A stretch of 64,000 bases of DNA from Glycomyces sp. NRRL B-16210 (GCF_000719515.1 NZ_JOGR01000004.1:62001-126000), one strand, 5' to 3'; positions 40,705-49,898 are shown, counted from the first letter of the stretch. Made by a program: numbers and translations. The notes: generated by a model from the sequence alone, not told the origin.

Positions 40705-41970
40705 GTGAACGAACCAGACCACTACCGCGTACTCGGGGTGAGCCCGGAGGCACCCAGATCCGAGATCCAGGCCGCCTACCGCCGTCGCCTGCGCGACACC
40801 CACCCCGACCGCGGCGGTGACGAAGCCGAGTTCCATCTCGTCCAGAGCGCCTGGGAGATCCTCTCCCACCCCGGGCACCGCCGCGAGTACGACCTGCTGC
40901 GCTTCGGCCGCCGCGCCGCCCGCCGCTACGGCCGCGCCGCCGCCAAGCCCTCCCACCGCAAGGTCCGCGGCTGGAACGTCGCCCCCGCACCGCAGCCGCA
41001 GGAGCAGTCCCTGTCGACCGAAGGCGCGCTCGTGGCCGTCCCCTGGCACGCCAGGATCCGCCGCACCCGGCCCGTCCACCGGCCCTCCGCGTGGATCGCC
41101 GGGGCCGTGACCGCCGCCGTCGCGACCCTGTGGACCATCGCCGGATTCGCGTTCTGCGCCGCCGCGCTCGCCACCGGCGCCTCGCTGTTCGTGCGCGCCC
41201 TGTCGATCCCGGCCGCCCTCGCCATCGTCTTCATCGTGTTCGTCCAGACCAGCCGGGCCCTGCGCCACCGCCCCACCGCCGCCCCGACCCGCCCCACCGG
41301 GCGATTGATCCTCGCGTTCCTGTTCGCGGCCGCCGCCGTGTGGCTGCCGGGACCGGGCAACCTGTGGGGCTGGTACCTCGGCGTGTTCGTCCTCACCGGC
41401 GCGAGTCTGGCGTGGACGGTCCGGCGCCTGCGCTGGACCCTCGCCCTGCGCCGCGCCGTCGGCGGCGCCCTGCGCCAGTTCAACGCCTTCGGCCCCATCG
41501 GCACCAGCCCCAAAGCCGACCGGCCCACCGGCAAACTCCTGCGGGAAGTCCTCACGAACCTCCCGGCCTCGCGCCTGTTCGTCGCCCTCCCGGCCGAAGC
41601 GGACACGCGCGTGCCCCACGCGATCGTCTGCGGCGACCGGGTCGCGCTGCTGTGCGCACCGGTCGGCCGCGACAGCGCCGACGTCGACTCCGTCAACCTC
41701 CCCGAAGCCGTCGCCGCCCTCGCCGCGGCCGTACCGCACGCGCACGTCCAAGGCTGGGTCCTGTGGCCGACCCTGCCCGAGACCGCCCGCGAAGGCGAGG
41801 CCGCCGCCGTCCACGACGTCGCCGTCGGCCAGGCCGCCGCCGACATCGGCATGTGGCTCGCCGCCGGCGGCGCCGTCTACGACCTGCCGGTCCTCCAGAC
41901 CCTGCGGATGCTCCTGGCCACCATCCCCGGCCCGCGCACCGACGACCTCACCCCCGTCGTCCGCGCCTGA
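40705..41970 (+). CDS. J-domain membrane protein with C-terminal NERD-like domain
   Basis: 421 residues from GTG 40705 (GGGAG upstream; GTG 40702 is possible). The N-terminal J domain is DHYRVLGVSPEAPRSEIQAAY, then RDTHPDRGGDEAEF with the HPD triad and SAWEILSHPGHRREYD. It would stimulate an Hsp70. Two to four membrane helices (about 120-260) separate it from a cytosolic C-terminal domain in which VPHAIVCGDRVALLCAPVG resembles a degraded nuclease-related (NERD) core with catalytic residues missing. Function unknown; localising Hsp70 activity to the membrane is an inference. Confidence 0.8.
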   Translation: MNEPDHYRVLGVSPEAPRSEIQAAYRRRLRDTHPDRGGDEAEFHLVQSAWEILSHPGHRREYDLLRFGRRAARRYGRAAAKPSHRKVRGWNVAPAPQPQEQSLSTEGALVAVPWHARIRRTRPVHRPSAWIAGAVTAAVATLWTIAGFAFCAAALATGASLFVRALSIPAALAIVFIVFVQTSRALRHRPTAAPTRPTGRLILAFLFAAAAVWLPGPGNLWGWYLGVFVLTGASLAWTVRRLRWTLALRRAVGGALRQFNAFGPIGTSPKADRPTGKLLREVLTNLPASRLFVALPAEADTRVPHAIVCGDRVALLCAPVGRDSADVDSVNLPEAVAALAAAVPHAHVQGWVLWPTLPETAREGEAAAVHDVAVGQAAADIGMWLAAGGAVYDLPVLQTLRMLLATIPGPRTDDLTPVVRA

Positions 41971-42043
41971 GACCGCCCCCGCCGCAACGCGGCCGCACCC
42001 GACGGTGAGCAAACGCACCCTCCACATGAGGTTGTTCCCCCAG

Positions 42044-42049
42044 TACAGT
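42044..42049 (+). promoter_or_regulatory. -10 box TACAGT for siderophore operon
   Basis: Hexamer 8 bases before ATG 42058, giving a leader of about two bases. The segment just upstream (ATGAGGTTG at 42026) partly resembles the left half of an iron box but the right half does not match. Confidence 0.5.
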
Positions 42050-42057
42050 GCACTCAT

Positions 42058-43410
42058 ATGGACGCCACCGCCCGAGCCGACGCGATCGTCGCCGAACGCC
42101 TGCGGGCCGCCGCGGCACGCGAACCGCTCCCCGGACCGGCCGAAGGCCGAGACGCGACCGAGCTGGCCGCCTCCCTCGCCGCCGGTTCGGCGCACGCCGA
42201 GCGCTTCACCGCCGAGATCGCCGCCGCCGTCCGCGGCACCGCCCTCGCCCTCGAAGCCGCCCGGCCCCACCCGGCCGACCTGTGGACCACCGCCGCGGCC
42301 GCCCACGCCGACCCCTCGGTCTGGTTCGAGCAGGCCGTCCTCCTCGGACACCCCACCCACCCCCTCGCCCGGTCGCGCGGGACGCTCACCGACGCTCAGA
42401 TCCGCGCCTGGGCCCCCGAACACCGGGCCCGACTCGACCTGGGCCGCTACCCGATGCCGCACCTGGACGCCACCGACTCCTGGACCGCCCTCGCGGCCGG
42501 CGACCTCCCGGTGCACCCGTGGCAGGCCGCCCGCCACGGCCTGACCGAACCGTCCGCGACCTGGACCGGCGTCGCCCCCCTGATGAGCCTGCGGACCCTC
42601 TCGACCGGCGACCTCCACGTCAAGACCGCCGTAGACCTCCAACTGACCTCCGCGGTCCGCCACGTCTCCCCCGCGGCGGTCCACAACGGACCCTCGATCG
42701 CCCGGCGGCTGAAAACTCCTGCGGCGGCGGCCGGGATCACCGTGCTTGCCGAACACGCCGCCATCAGCCGCACCGACTCGGGCGAGCCCCGGCCGCACCT
42801 GGCCGCGATCCTCCGCCCCGCCCCGCACACCGCCGGCCACCCCCGCGCCGTCCCGCTCGCGGCCCTGGCCGAACCCTGCCCGGCCACCGGACGGCCCATC
42901 GCCGCCGCCCTCGCCGGGTCCGACCTCGACTCCTGGTGGGCCGCCTTCGCACCGGTGGCGCTGGCGCCTTTGCGCCTGTTCGCCGCCACCGGGGTCGCCC
43001 TCGAAGCGCACGGGCAGAACACCCTCGCCTCCTTCACCGGCGAGGTGCCCACGAGCCTGGTCTACCGGGACTTCGGCGGCGTCCGCGTCCCGCCCCGAGA
43101 ATGGCCCGGCCTCATCGGCGACCTGCCCGAACCCGACCCCGAGGCCCGCTTGCGCAAACTCCTCGCCGCCCTGTTCCCCACCACGCTCACCGCGCTCGTC
43201 GAAGCGCTCGCGACCTGGACCGGCACCGACCCCGGCGCATGGTGGCGCACCCTCGCCGACGCCGTGCGCGACCTCGACCTCGAACCGCGGGTCCGCCGCG
43301 CGGTCCTGCGCGAGCCGTGGCCGGTCAAGGCCACCACCGCGATGCGCCTGGCCGACAACCCCACCGACGACCTCTGGGCCCGCCTCGACAACCCCTTGGC
43401 GGGCGCGTGA
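42058..43410 (+). CDS. NIS siderophore synthetase, IucA/IucC family (first)
   Basis: 450 residues. The family core MSLRTLSTGDLHVKTAVDLQL then TSAVRHVSPAAVHNGPSIARR, the ALEAHGQNTLASF segment and SLVYRDFGGVRVPP are those of ATP-dependent NRPS-independent siderophore synthetases that join citrate (or another acid) to an amine or alcohol. The C-terminal FhuF-like/Fe transporter end (KATTAMRLADNPTDDLW) is present. It is the first gene of a three-gene coupled operon (GTGA overlap with the next). Which NIS type (A, B or C) cannot be decided from sequence alone. Confidence 0.9.
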   Translation: MDATARADAIVAERLRAAAAREPLPGPAEGRDATELAASLAAGSAHAERFTAEIAAAVRGTALALEAARPHPADLWTTAAAAHADPSVWFEQAVLLGHPTHPLARSRGTLTDAQIRAWAPEHRARLDLGRYPMPHLDATDSWTALAAGDLPVHPWQAARHGLTEPSATWTGVAPLMSLRTLSTGDLHVKTAVDLQLTSAVRHVSPAAVHNGPSIARRLKTPAAAAGITVLAEHAAISRTDSGEPRPHLAAILRPAPHTAGHPRAVPLAALAEPCPATGRPIAAALAGSDLDSWWAAFAPVALAPLRLFAATGVALEAHGQNTLASFTGEVPTSLVYRDFGGVRVPPREWPGLIGDLPEPDPEARLRKLLAALFPTTLTALVEALATWTGTDPGAWWRTLADAVRDLDLEPRVRRAVLREPWPVKATTAMRLADNPTDDLWARLDNPLAGA

Positions 43411-44933
43411 GCGTCTCGGCGCACGTCACCGCCGCCGCCTGGCGCGAGAACCTCGCCGACCGCCGCGACCGGCCCGCACCCGAAGACGCCCGCGAAGGCG
43501 CCTTCAACCAACTCGACCTCACCGGCACCGACCAGACCGCCGACGACCCCGTCGGCACCCTCGAAGCGATCCTCGGCGAGCCCGCCCCCGCCCACCTCGC
43601 CGCCGAACTCGACTCCGCCCGCACCGGACTCGCCCTCGCCACCGACCGCGCCGCCGCCCGCGCCCGCCACCTCGCCGGCCTCGCCCACCGATCCGGCGAC
43701 GCGAGCCTCGCCCGCCTCATCGCCCGCTGCACCCGCGACCCCGACACCACCGCCCGCCGCCTCGAAACCCTCGCCACCGAAGGCCACCAACTCCACCCGT
43801 GCGCACGCACCCGCCTCGGCTGGACCCGCACCGACCTCGAACGCTACGACCTCGAAACCCCCCGGCCCGTCCGCGTCCGCCTCATCGCCGACCCCGGAGG
43901 CGTCCTCGCCCGCTCCGGCACCGACCTGCGCGACCACCCCATGCTCGTCGGACTCGACCTGCCCCACCCGGTCCTGCCGGCCCACCCCTGGCAGCTCGAG
44001 CACCGCATCCTCCCCGCCTACGGCGACCTCTTCGCGACCGGCCGCCTGCGCCTGCTCGAGGCCACCGTCCCCGCCTGGCCCACCGCCGCCATCCGCACCC
44101 TCGCCGGACACACCGCCCCCGGCTTCCTCAAACTCGCCCTCGGCATCCAGATCACCTCCACCCGCCGCGACATCTCCCCCGCCACCGCCGCCCTCGGCCC
44201 CTACCTCTCGGCCGCGCTCCGCGCCGCCGGCGACGACTCCGGCCACCGCATCGTCGCCGACATCGCCGGCGCCTGGCTCCCCGGCTCGCGCGAACTGACC
44301 GCCCTCGCCCGCGAACCACTCGCCGCCCACACCCCCAGCGGCGCCGTCTGCGTTCCCGCCACCGCCCTGGCCGCCACCTCACCGGTCACCGGCGTGAGCC
44401 TCGCGGCCGAATACGCCGACTGGCACGGCGACGCGGCCGCATGGCTGCGCGCCTACGCGATCGCGTTCACCGGCCCGGTCCTGGCCAAGGCCCGCGACGG
44501 CATCGGCCTCGAAGCGCACCTCCAGAACAGCCTGGTCGCCATGCGCGGCACCGAACCGGTCGCCCCGGTCACCCGCGACCTCGGCGGCGCCCGCATCCAC
44601 GTCCCCAGCGTGCCCTTCGCGCTCGACCTGCCGCCCGACAGCCCCGTCAACGCCGCCGGCCTCGACCAGGTCCGCTCCAAAGTGGCCTACACGCTGTTCC
44701 AGAACCATTTCGCGGCCCTCGCGGCCGTCCTCGAACGCGACCTCGGCCTCGACACCGCCGCGTTCTGGGCCGACCTCGCCGACCACATCGCCGGCCTCGA
44801 CCTGCCCGCGGCCGACGTCGACGCCTACCTCGCCCCCCGCCAGCCCACCAAGGCGCTGCTGACGATGCGCCTGCACCCCGGCAAGGAGATCGAGACGCTC
44901 GTGGACAACCCGCTCGCCCGAGGCCGCCGATGA
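43407..44933 (+). CDS. NIS siderophore synthetase, IucA/IucC family (second)
   Basis: 508 residues from GTG 43407, overlapping the previous stop. GFLKLALGIQITSTRRDISPATA (ATP/citrate-binding start, split), GLEAHLQNSLVAMRG, and VTRDLGGARIHV carry the family motifs; KALLTMRLHPGKEIETLVDNPL ends the fold. N-terminal residues about 1-140 differ from the first synthetase, consistent with a different acyl or amine substrate. It would catalyse the second amide or ester bond. Its stop overlaps the decarboxylase start by ATGA. Confidence 0.9.
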   Translation: MSVSAHVTAAAWRENLADRRDRPAPEDAREGAFNQLDLTGTDQTADDPVGTLEAILGEPAPAHLAAELDSARTGLALATDRAAARARHLAGLAHRSGDASLARLIARCTRDPDTTARRLETLATEGHQLHPCARTRLGWTRTDLERYDLETPRPVRVRLIADPGGVLARSGTDLRDHPMLVGLDLPHPVLPAHPWQLEHRILPAYGDLFATGRLRLLEATVPAWPTAAIRTLAGHTAPGFLKLALGIQITSTRRDISPATAALGPYLSAALRAAGDDSGHRIVADIAGAWLPGSRELTALAREPLAAHTPSGAVCVPATALAATSPVTGVSLAAEYADWHGDAAAWLRAYAIAFTGPVLAKARDGIGLEAHLQNSLVAMRGTEPVAPVTRDLGGARIHVPSVPFALDLPPDSPVNAAGLDQVRSKVAYTLFQNHFAALAAVLERDLGLDTAAFWADLADHIAGLDLPAADVDAYLAPRQPTKALLTMRLHPGKEIETLVDNPLARGRR

Positions 44934-46045
44934 GCGCCCTGGAGGCCGCCGTCCGCGCCCTGCCCTCGCCGTCCAGCGCCTGGATCTACGACCCCGCCGC
45001 CTTCGCCGCCCGCATGGCGCGCCTGCGCCAGGCTCTGCCCGGCCACACGATCCTGTACGCCATGAAGGCCTGCGCGAACCCCGCGATCCTCGACGCCGCC
45101 GTCCGCCTGGCCGACGGCGTCGAATGCGCCTCCGGCGGCGAACTCGCCGACGCCGCCGCCGCGGGCGCGGCCCGCCTGGCCTTCTCCGGACCCGCCAAGA
45201 CCCCCGCCGACCTCGCCGCCGCCGCGGCCTGCGACCGGCCCCTGACCGTCCACGCCGAAAGCCCCCGCGAACTCGACGGCCTCGCCGAGGCCGGCCACCG
45301 CGGCCCGGTCGCCCTGCGGGTCAACCGCGGCCCGGCCCTGCCCGGCACCCACCGCATGACCGGCGAGGCCACCCCCTTCGGCATCGACGAGCACGAGGTC
45401 GACGCCGCGATCGACCGCGCCCTGGACCTCGGCCTCGACCTGGCCGGATTCCACCTCCACGCCGTCTCCAACTGCCTCGACGCCGCCGCCTACGCCCACC
45501 ACGTCGAAACCGCCCTCGACTGGGCCCGCCGCGCCGCCCGCCGCTTCGAACTGCGCTCGGTCAACGTCGGCGGCGGCCTCGGCGCCGACCCCCGCGGCCC
45601 GGCCATCGACCTCGACGCCCTCGCCGCCGCGCTCGAAGCGACCGACGCCGCCGGCGTCGAACTCGTCTTCGAACCCGGCCGCTACCTCGCCGCCCCCGCC
45701 GGCTGGTACGTCGCCGAAGTCCTCGACCTCAAGACCGTCCGCGGCCGGGCCTTCGCGATCGTGCGCGGCGGCACCCACCACTTCCGCCTGCCCGCGGCCT
45801 GGGGATACTCCCACCCCTTCACCGTCGTGCCCGGCCCGCGGGAGGGCACAGTATGGTCCGACGTGGAAGTCCGCGTCTGCGGTGAACTGTGCACGCCCAG
45901 GGACGTGCTCCACGCCGGCCGGCAGGTCCGATCGATCGCGGTCGGCGACCGGCTCGTCTTCGCGAACGCCGGCGCCTACGGCTGGGAGATCTCACACGAC
46001 CGCTTCCTCGGCCACCCCCGCCCCGAACAGGTCGTCATCGTCTGA
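44930..46045 (+). CDS. fold-type III PLP decarboxylase (SbnH/PvsE/AcsE-like)
   Basis: 371 residues. PLP lysine is Lys46 in TILYAMKACANPAIL. The alanine-racemase-like barrel carries AGFHLHAVSNCLDAAAY and SVNVGGGLGA; the C-terminal domain has RVCGELCTPRDVLHAG with the Cys expected from the ornithine/diaminopimelate decarboxylase family. In staphyloferrin B, vibrioferrin and achromobactin pathways such an enzyme decarboxylates an amino-acid-citrate intermediate. Here it is coupled to two NIS synthetases, so it is assigned to the same pathway. An SfaC-like racemase role is a lesser possibility. Confidence 0.88.
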   Translation: MSALEAAVRALPSPSSAWIYDPAAFAARMARLRQALPGHTILYAMKACANPAILDAAVRLADGVECASGGELADAAAAGAARLAFSGPAKTPADLAAAAACDRPLTVHAESPRELDGLAEAGHRGPVALRVNRGPALPGTHRMTGEATPFGIDEHEVDAAIDRALDLGLDLAGFHLHAVSNCLDAAAYAHHVETALDWARRAARRFELRSVNVGGGLGADPRGPAIDLDALAAALEATDAAGVELVFEPGRYLAAPAGWYVAEVLDLKTVRGRAFAIVRGGTHHFRLPAAWGYSHPFTVVPGPREGTVWSDVEVRVCGELCTPRDVLHAGRQVRSIAVGDRLVFANAGAYGWEISHDRFLGHPRPEQVVIV

Positions 46046-46156
46046 TCGGCGGATCCGCCGCCGCCCGCCCACCGTCTAGGATGAAGTGCCTGACGCAGGC
46101 ACAGGCCCGTCCCGGCCCGTGCCTGACAGCCTCGATCCCCTCATTGAGGAGTCCGT

Positions 46157-47320
46157 ATGCCCAACCGGCGTCACGCCCGGCGGACCCACCGCGACGCTCA
46201 GAAACTGGCCGCCGCGGGCAACCATCGCGGCGCCCTCGCCGTCTACGCCAGCGCCGCGGCCGAATACCGCGGCTGCCTGGCCGTCAGCCCCGACGACAGG
46301 GCCACCAGGATCGACTTCGCCGACCTCCTCGCCGACCGCGCCGCCGCCCACACCGCCGTCGGGGAGATCATCGAAGCGTATGTGGCCCAACGTGAACGCC
46401 TCGAACTCACCACCGGTCTCGACATCGCCCGGACCGACCGGGCCGCCGCCCGGATCGACCTGGCCGAAGCCGCCGCCAGGTCCGGGCGCCTGCTGACGGC
46501 CGCCTCCGAGGCCGACGCAGGCCTGAGCCTGCTGGAGGACACCGACCCGACCGACCCCGCGGGCCCGGGCTTCGCCGGCCTCGCCGCCGCTCTGGCGCGC
46601 GCCGCCCGCGTCTACTACCGCGCGGCCGACCCGGACCTGGCCGTCGGCGCGGCCGACCAGGCCGCCCGGATGCTCATCGCCGCCGGCACCGACACCGACC
46701 TGCTGCGCGACTGCCTGCGCCTGGCCGCGGCCCTGCACACCGCCGCGGGCCGGCCCGGCCACGCCCGCGGCGCCGCCTCTTTGCTGGCCGCGCGCTTCCC
46801 CGAGGCCGAACCGCTCGCGCCGCCGACCACGCTGACCCTCCGCGCCGCTTTGGAGGCGGCCGCGGGCATGGGCGCGTTCCTCGACCGGGGCCTCATCGCC
46901 CGGCTGTGCCCCGACCCGGCTGGGCGGCGCGCGCCGGTCACGATCTCGGCGCGCTGCGACCCGGCGTTCGCCGCCGTGGCCCTGCACGCGGCCGAACCGG
47001 CCGTGGTCACCCTCGCCCGCGTCCACCCCAACCTCGCCTGGCGCATCGCCTCCGAAGTGCACTACCTGCTCATGGCCGCCGACCGCAGCACCGAACGGAA
47101 CCTGCACCTGAACTTCCGCGACCACGGGCCGGCCTGGCTGGCGATGCTCATGGCGCTGACCGAGACCGGCAAGCAGGGCCCGATCATGACCGACCTGGCC
47201 ACGGCCCTGGCCGACCTGTGCGAGCGCCTCCACACGCGCCACGCCGCGAGCGAGCACGAGCCGCTGGTGATCGCCGCGAACCGCTTCGTCGAAGCCAACC
47301 GCGACAAGCTCCGCCGCTGA
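46157..47320 (+). CDS. hypothetical helical-repeat protein
   Basis: 387 residues; GAGGAG precedes ATG 46157 and a TAGGAT box lies at 46078. Not recognised. The basic N terminus (RRHARRTHRDAQKL) is followed by Ala-rich helical pairs resembling TPR units (AAAGNHRGALAVYASAAAEYRG, VGAADQAARMLIAAG). A C-terminal half contains NLAWRIASEVHYLLMAADRS. No membrane segment. It stands downstream of the siderophore operon but with its own promoter and a 110-base gap, so a link is not shown. Confidence 0.65.
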   Translation: MPNRRHARRTHRDAQKLAAAGNHRGALAVYASAAAEYRGCLAVSPDDRATRIDFADLLADRAAAHTAVGEIIEAYVAQRERLELTTGLDIARTDRAAARIDLAEAAARSGRLLTAASEADAGLSLLEDTDPTDPAGPGFAGLAAALARAARVYYRAADPDLAVGAADQAARMLIAAGTDTDLLRDCLRLAAALHTAAGRPGHARGAASLLAARFPEAEPLAPPTTLTLRAALEAAAGMGAFLDRGLIARLCPDPAGRRAPVTISARCDPAFAAVALHAAEPAVVTLARVHPNLAWRIASEVHYLLMAADRSTERNLHLNFRDHGPAWLAMLMALTETGKQGPIMTDLATALADLCERLHTRHAASEHEPLVIAANRFVEANRDKLRR

Positions 47321-47330
47321 CGGCGGTCCG

Positions 47331-47843
47331 CTAGTAGGGCGGTTGCGCCGGGGCGGCGGGGCGGGCGAACCAGCGGCGTGCCGAGCCGGAGAGCAGGCAG
47401 AAGAACGCCACCACCGGAAAGGCGAGGACGAACGCGGTCGCGATGAGCAGTCCGAACGCGGCCATGGGCTCCTGCTGCGCCGTCACCAGCGCCGCGAAGA
47501 AGGCCAGGGCGGTCAAGGCGAATATCGGTGTGAAGACCAACGTCGCAGTCCGGGCCCAGCGGCGGCCGCCGCCGAGCTTCGGGCCGAGGACGCCGAACAC
47601 GGCGGCGGTGACGAGGAACAGCCCGAGCGCGGGGACCGCGGCGAGCATGATCTGGGCCCCGACCGGTTCGCCGGAACTCGCCGCGTCGGTCACCAGATCC
47701 GCGATGTCGTTGGGAAACACCGCGAGCGCGGCGCAGGAGACGACCAGAGCCGCCACCGACGTGCCGAACTGGAACCAGACCATCGTCTGCGCGGCGACGA
47801 CGGTCCCCGGCTTGGGGACTGCGGGACCGGGGGGTGCGTCCAT
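47331..47843 (-). CDS. hypothetical four-helix membrane protein
   Basis: 170 residues with hydrophobic spans at about 22-45, 65-88, 99-120 and 128-152. The N terminus is Pro-rich and cytosolic; the C terminus is Pro/Ala-rich. No conserved motif was identified. AGGAG lies about 7 bases before the ATG. Its 3' end is 10 bases from the convergent TPR-like gene. Confidence 0.7.
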   Translation of the reverse strand: MDAPPGPAVPKPGTVVAAQTMVWFQFGTSVAALVVSCAALAVFPNDIADLVTDAASSGEPVGAQIMLAAVPALGLFLVTAAVFGVLGPKLGGGRRWARTATLVFTPIFALTALAFFAALVTAQQEPMAAFGLLIATAFVLAFPVVAFFCLLSGSARRWFARPAAPAQPPY

Positions 47844-48004
47844 GGCGGACTCCTAGCGTTCGCGAAGTGGGGCACGGCACAGCCTAGCGGGCATCCGCCA
47901 CAGCGGACCGTCGCGAAGTGCTTGGGGCACTAGAGGTTCAAGGCTGCGGCTTCCCGCACGGGCCACTTTCGGCGGCCTGGCCACTCCCGTCCCGCCGGTA
48001 TCGG

Positions 48005-48010
48005 TATCCT
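48005..48010 (+). promoter_or_regulatory. -10 box TATCCT, leaderless
   Basis: 6-base spacer (CCCGGG) to ATG 48017. Confidence 0.6.
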
Positions 48011-48016
48011 CCCGGG

Positions 48017-48826
48017 ATGTCCGCGTCACGAGTGATAGCCACCGACCTCGACGGCACCCTCCTCGCCCCCGGCGGCCGGTTCACCGAACGGGCCCAGTCC
48101 GCGCTCGCCGCGGCCCGCGAGCAGGGCATCGCCGTGGTCGCCGTGACGGCCCGGCCGCCGCGGGTCTTCGACGAATGGACCCCGCTCGCCGCCTCCCTGG
48201 ACGCCGCGATCTGCGCCAACGGCGCGATCGTCTACGCCCCCGCCGAACGGGAGGTGCTCGCCACGACGACCCTCCACGCCGAGACCGCCGCCCTGGCGGC
48301 GAAGACGCTGCGCGCGGCGATGCCCGAAGTCCGCTTCGCCGTCGAGACCGGCTTCGAGGTCGTCGCCGAGGCCGGCTACAGCCGCGTCGACTCCGTTGGC
48401 GACCGCCGGGCCTTCCGCGGCACCCTCGCCGCGGTCTTCGCGAGCGCGGCCGCGATCGTGAAGCTGCTGGCGCAGGTGCCGAACGAGCGGACCGACACCG
48501 CACTCCGCGCCGCCAGGGCGCTCGAACTGCCCGGAGTCGCGGTCGCGCACTCGGGCGGGCTGGGGCTGCTGGAGATCGGGCCGGCCGGGGTCAGCAAGGC
48601 CACCGCGCTGGCGCGGTGGTGCGAGGCCCGCGGCATCGGCCCCGAAGCGGTGGCGGCGTTCGGGGACGCGCCGAACGACGTGCCGATGCTGGCGTGGGCG
48701 GGCCGGTCGTTCGCGGTGGCGAACGCGCATCCCGAAGCGGCCGAGGCGGCTTCGGACCGGTGCGGGTCCAACCGCGAGGACGGCGTGGCCGAAGCGGTGG
48801 AGGCGCTGGTGCGCGAGTGCGCGTGA
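48017..48826 (+). CDS. Cof-type HAD-superfamily phosphatase
   Basis: 269 residues. Motif I is RVIATDLDGTLLAP with nucleophile Asp10 and Asp12; motif II lies in VVAVTARPP; the C-terminal AAFGDAPNDVPMLAWAG holds the acidic metal-binding residues; an inserted cap domain (about 85-185) makes it type IIB. Such enzymes dephosphorylate sugar phosphates, flavin nucleotides or PLP. GVSKATALARWCEARGI is the conserved Lys-containing motif III. Leaderless start. Confidence 0.9.
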   Translation: MSASRVIATDLDGTLLAPGGRFTERAQSALAAAREQGIAVVAVTARPPRVFDEWTPLAASLDAAICANGAIVYAPAEREVLATTTLHAETAALAAKTLRAAMPEVRFAVETGFEVVAEAGYSRVDSVGDRRAFRGTLAAVFASAAAIVKLLAQVPNERTDTALRAARALELPGVAVAHSGGLGLLEIGPAGVSKATALARWCEARGIGPEAVAAFGDAPNDVPMLAWAGRSFAVANAHPEAAEAASDRCGSNREDGVAEAVEALVRECA

Positions 48827-48833
48827 GCGCGGT

Positions 48834-49595
48834 TCAGGCGCGGCGGCGGGTGTAGTCCCGCAGGGCCCGAAGGAAGTCGATGTGGCGGAACCCTGGCCAG
48901 TAGACCTCGCAGAAGTGCAGTTCCGCGCCCGCCGACTGCCACAGCAGGAAGCTCGACAGGCGCCGCTCGCCGCTGGTGCGGATGATGAGGTCGGCCGCGG
49001 GCAGGTCGGGGGTGTACCGGTGCCGGCCGATGTCGGCCGCGGTCAGGCGGGCGGCGAGCGAGGGGAGGTCGGCGCCTCGGGCCGCTTCGGTCTCCAGGAG
49101 CGAGCGGACCGCGTCGACGATCTCGGCCTGCCCGTCGTAGCCGATGGCGATGGTGAGGTGCCCGCCCGTGCGGTCGGCGGTGGCCTCGACGGCGGTCTTG
49201 AGCGCGCGGGCGGTGGTGTCGGGGAGGGCGTCGAGCCGCCCGGCGAGGTGCAGGCGCCAGGGGTTGCCCGGCCGCACGAGGCGTTCGGCGATGATCGCCT
49301 CGATCATGTCCATGAGGTGCGCGATCTCGCCGCCGTCGCGTTTGGTCAGGTTGTCGGTGGAGGCGACGTAGACGGTGACGTGGTCGATGCCGATCCCGGC
49401 GCACCAGTCCAGGAGGGTCTCCAGGTGCTCGGCGCCGTAGCGGTGCCCGATCCCGGCGTCGTCGAAGCCCTGCCGGCGGGCCCAGCGCCGGTTCCCGTCC
49501 ATCGCCACGGCCACGTGGCGCGGCAGCCGCGAGCGGTCGAGCCCGCGCCGCAGGCGGTTCGCGTACAGCCGGTAGAGCCATCGGGGTGCGCGCAT
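48834..49595 (-). CDS. isoprenyl transferase (Z-prenyl diphosphate synthase, UppS family)
   Basis: 253 residues. RHVAVAMDGNRRWARR carries the catalytic Asp33, and LIIRTSGERRLSSFLLW plus ELHFCEVYWPGFR form conserved region III-V. The enzyme adds isoprenyl units in Z configuration to allylic diphosphate. Actinomycetes have a short-chain Z-FPP synthase (Rv1086 type) and a decaprenyl synthase; the length and IGIDHVTVYVASTDNL region fit the former better, but this is not certain. TAGGAT lies 6 bases upstream. Confidence 0.9.
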   Translation of the reverse strand: MRAPRWLYRLYANRLRRGLDRSRLPRHVAVAMDGNRRWARRQGFDDAGIGHRYGAEHLETLLDWCAGIGIDHVTVYVASTDNLTKRDGGEIAHLMDMIEAIIAERLVRPGNPWRLHLAGRLDALPDTTARALKTAVEATADRTGGHLTIAIGYDGQAEIVDAVRSLLETEAARGADLPSLAARLTAADIGRHRYTPDLPAADLIIRTSGERRLSSFLLWQSAGAELHFCEVYWPGFRHIDFLRALRDYTRRRA

Positions 49596-49601
49596 GGCGC
49601 G

Positions 49602-49607
49602 ATCCTA
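49602..49607 (-). promoter_or_regulatory. -10 box TAGGAT, leaderless
   Basis: Minus-strand TAGGAT, 6-base spacer to ATG 49595. Confidence 0.6.
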
Positions 49608-49760
49608 TCGAGCCCGGCCCGGCACGGATCCGCAGGAGAGACGCGGGTCACCGCGACCAAGCGCGGCGCGGGTCGTTGTTCACATAGGGCGGCCTCGCCC
49701 ATCCAGGTGGGCCCGGATCCGCCCATGGGGTCTCCCCGCTCACGCGGGGCAGGAGAAACG

Positions 49761-49790
49761 AGGGGCCTCCGGCATCGGCCGGAGGCCCCT
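49761..49790. terminator. 13-bp hairpin
   Basis: AGGGGCCTCCGGC and its complement, 4-base loop, followed on the plus strand by TCTC; could terminate either strand. Confidence 0.65.
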
Positions 49791-49865
49791 TCTCGCTATC
49801 CCCACGGGACCGAGCCGCACGGCGGCTTCGCGACATATGAGCCCCGCTGACGCGTGGAATGTGAA

Positions 49866-49898
49866 GAGCGGTGGGCTCTTCGCCAGAGCCCACCGCTC
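49866..49898 (-). terminator. terminator of sdhCAB operon
   Basis: Perfect 14-bp stem (GAGCGGTGGGCTCT with complement) and 5-base loop, 11 bases past the sdhB stop. Confidence 0.8.

Noticed and set aside
34291..41970. An Hsp70 partner for the GrpE-like and J-domain proteins
   Set aside because: No DnaK-type ATPase motif was found on either strand in this interval.
42020..42045. Possible iron box before the siderophore operon
   Set aside because: Only the left half (TGAGGTT) resembles the DmdR/IdeR consensus; the right half does not match, so it is not reported as a site.
49727..49750. Single sequence resembling a type I-E CRISPR repeat (CCCCGCTCACGCGGGG context)
   Set aside because: No second unit at the expected 60-61 base spacing on either side and no cas genes; best read as a hairpin in a terminator-rich gap.
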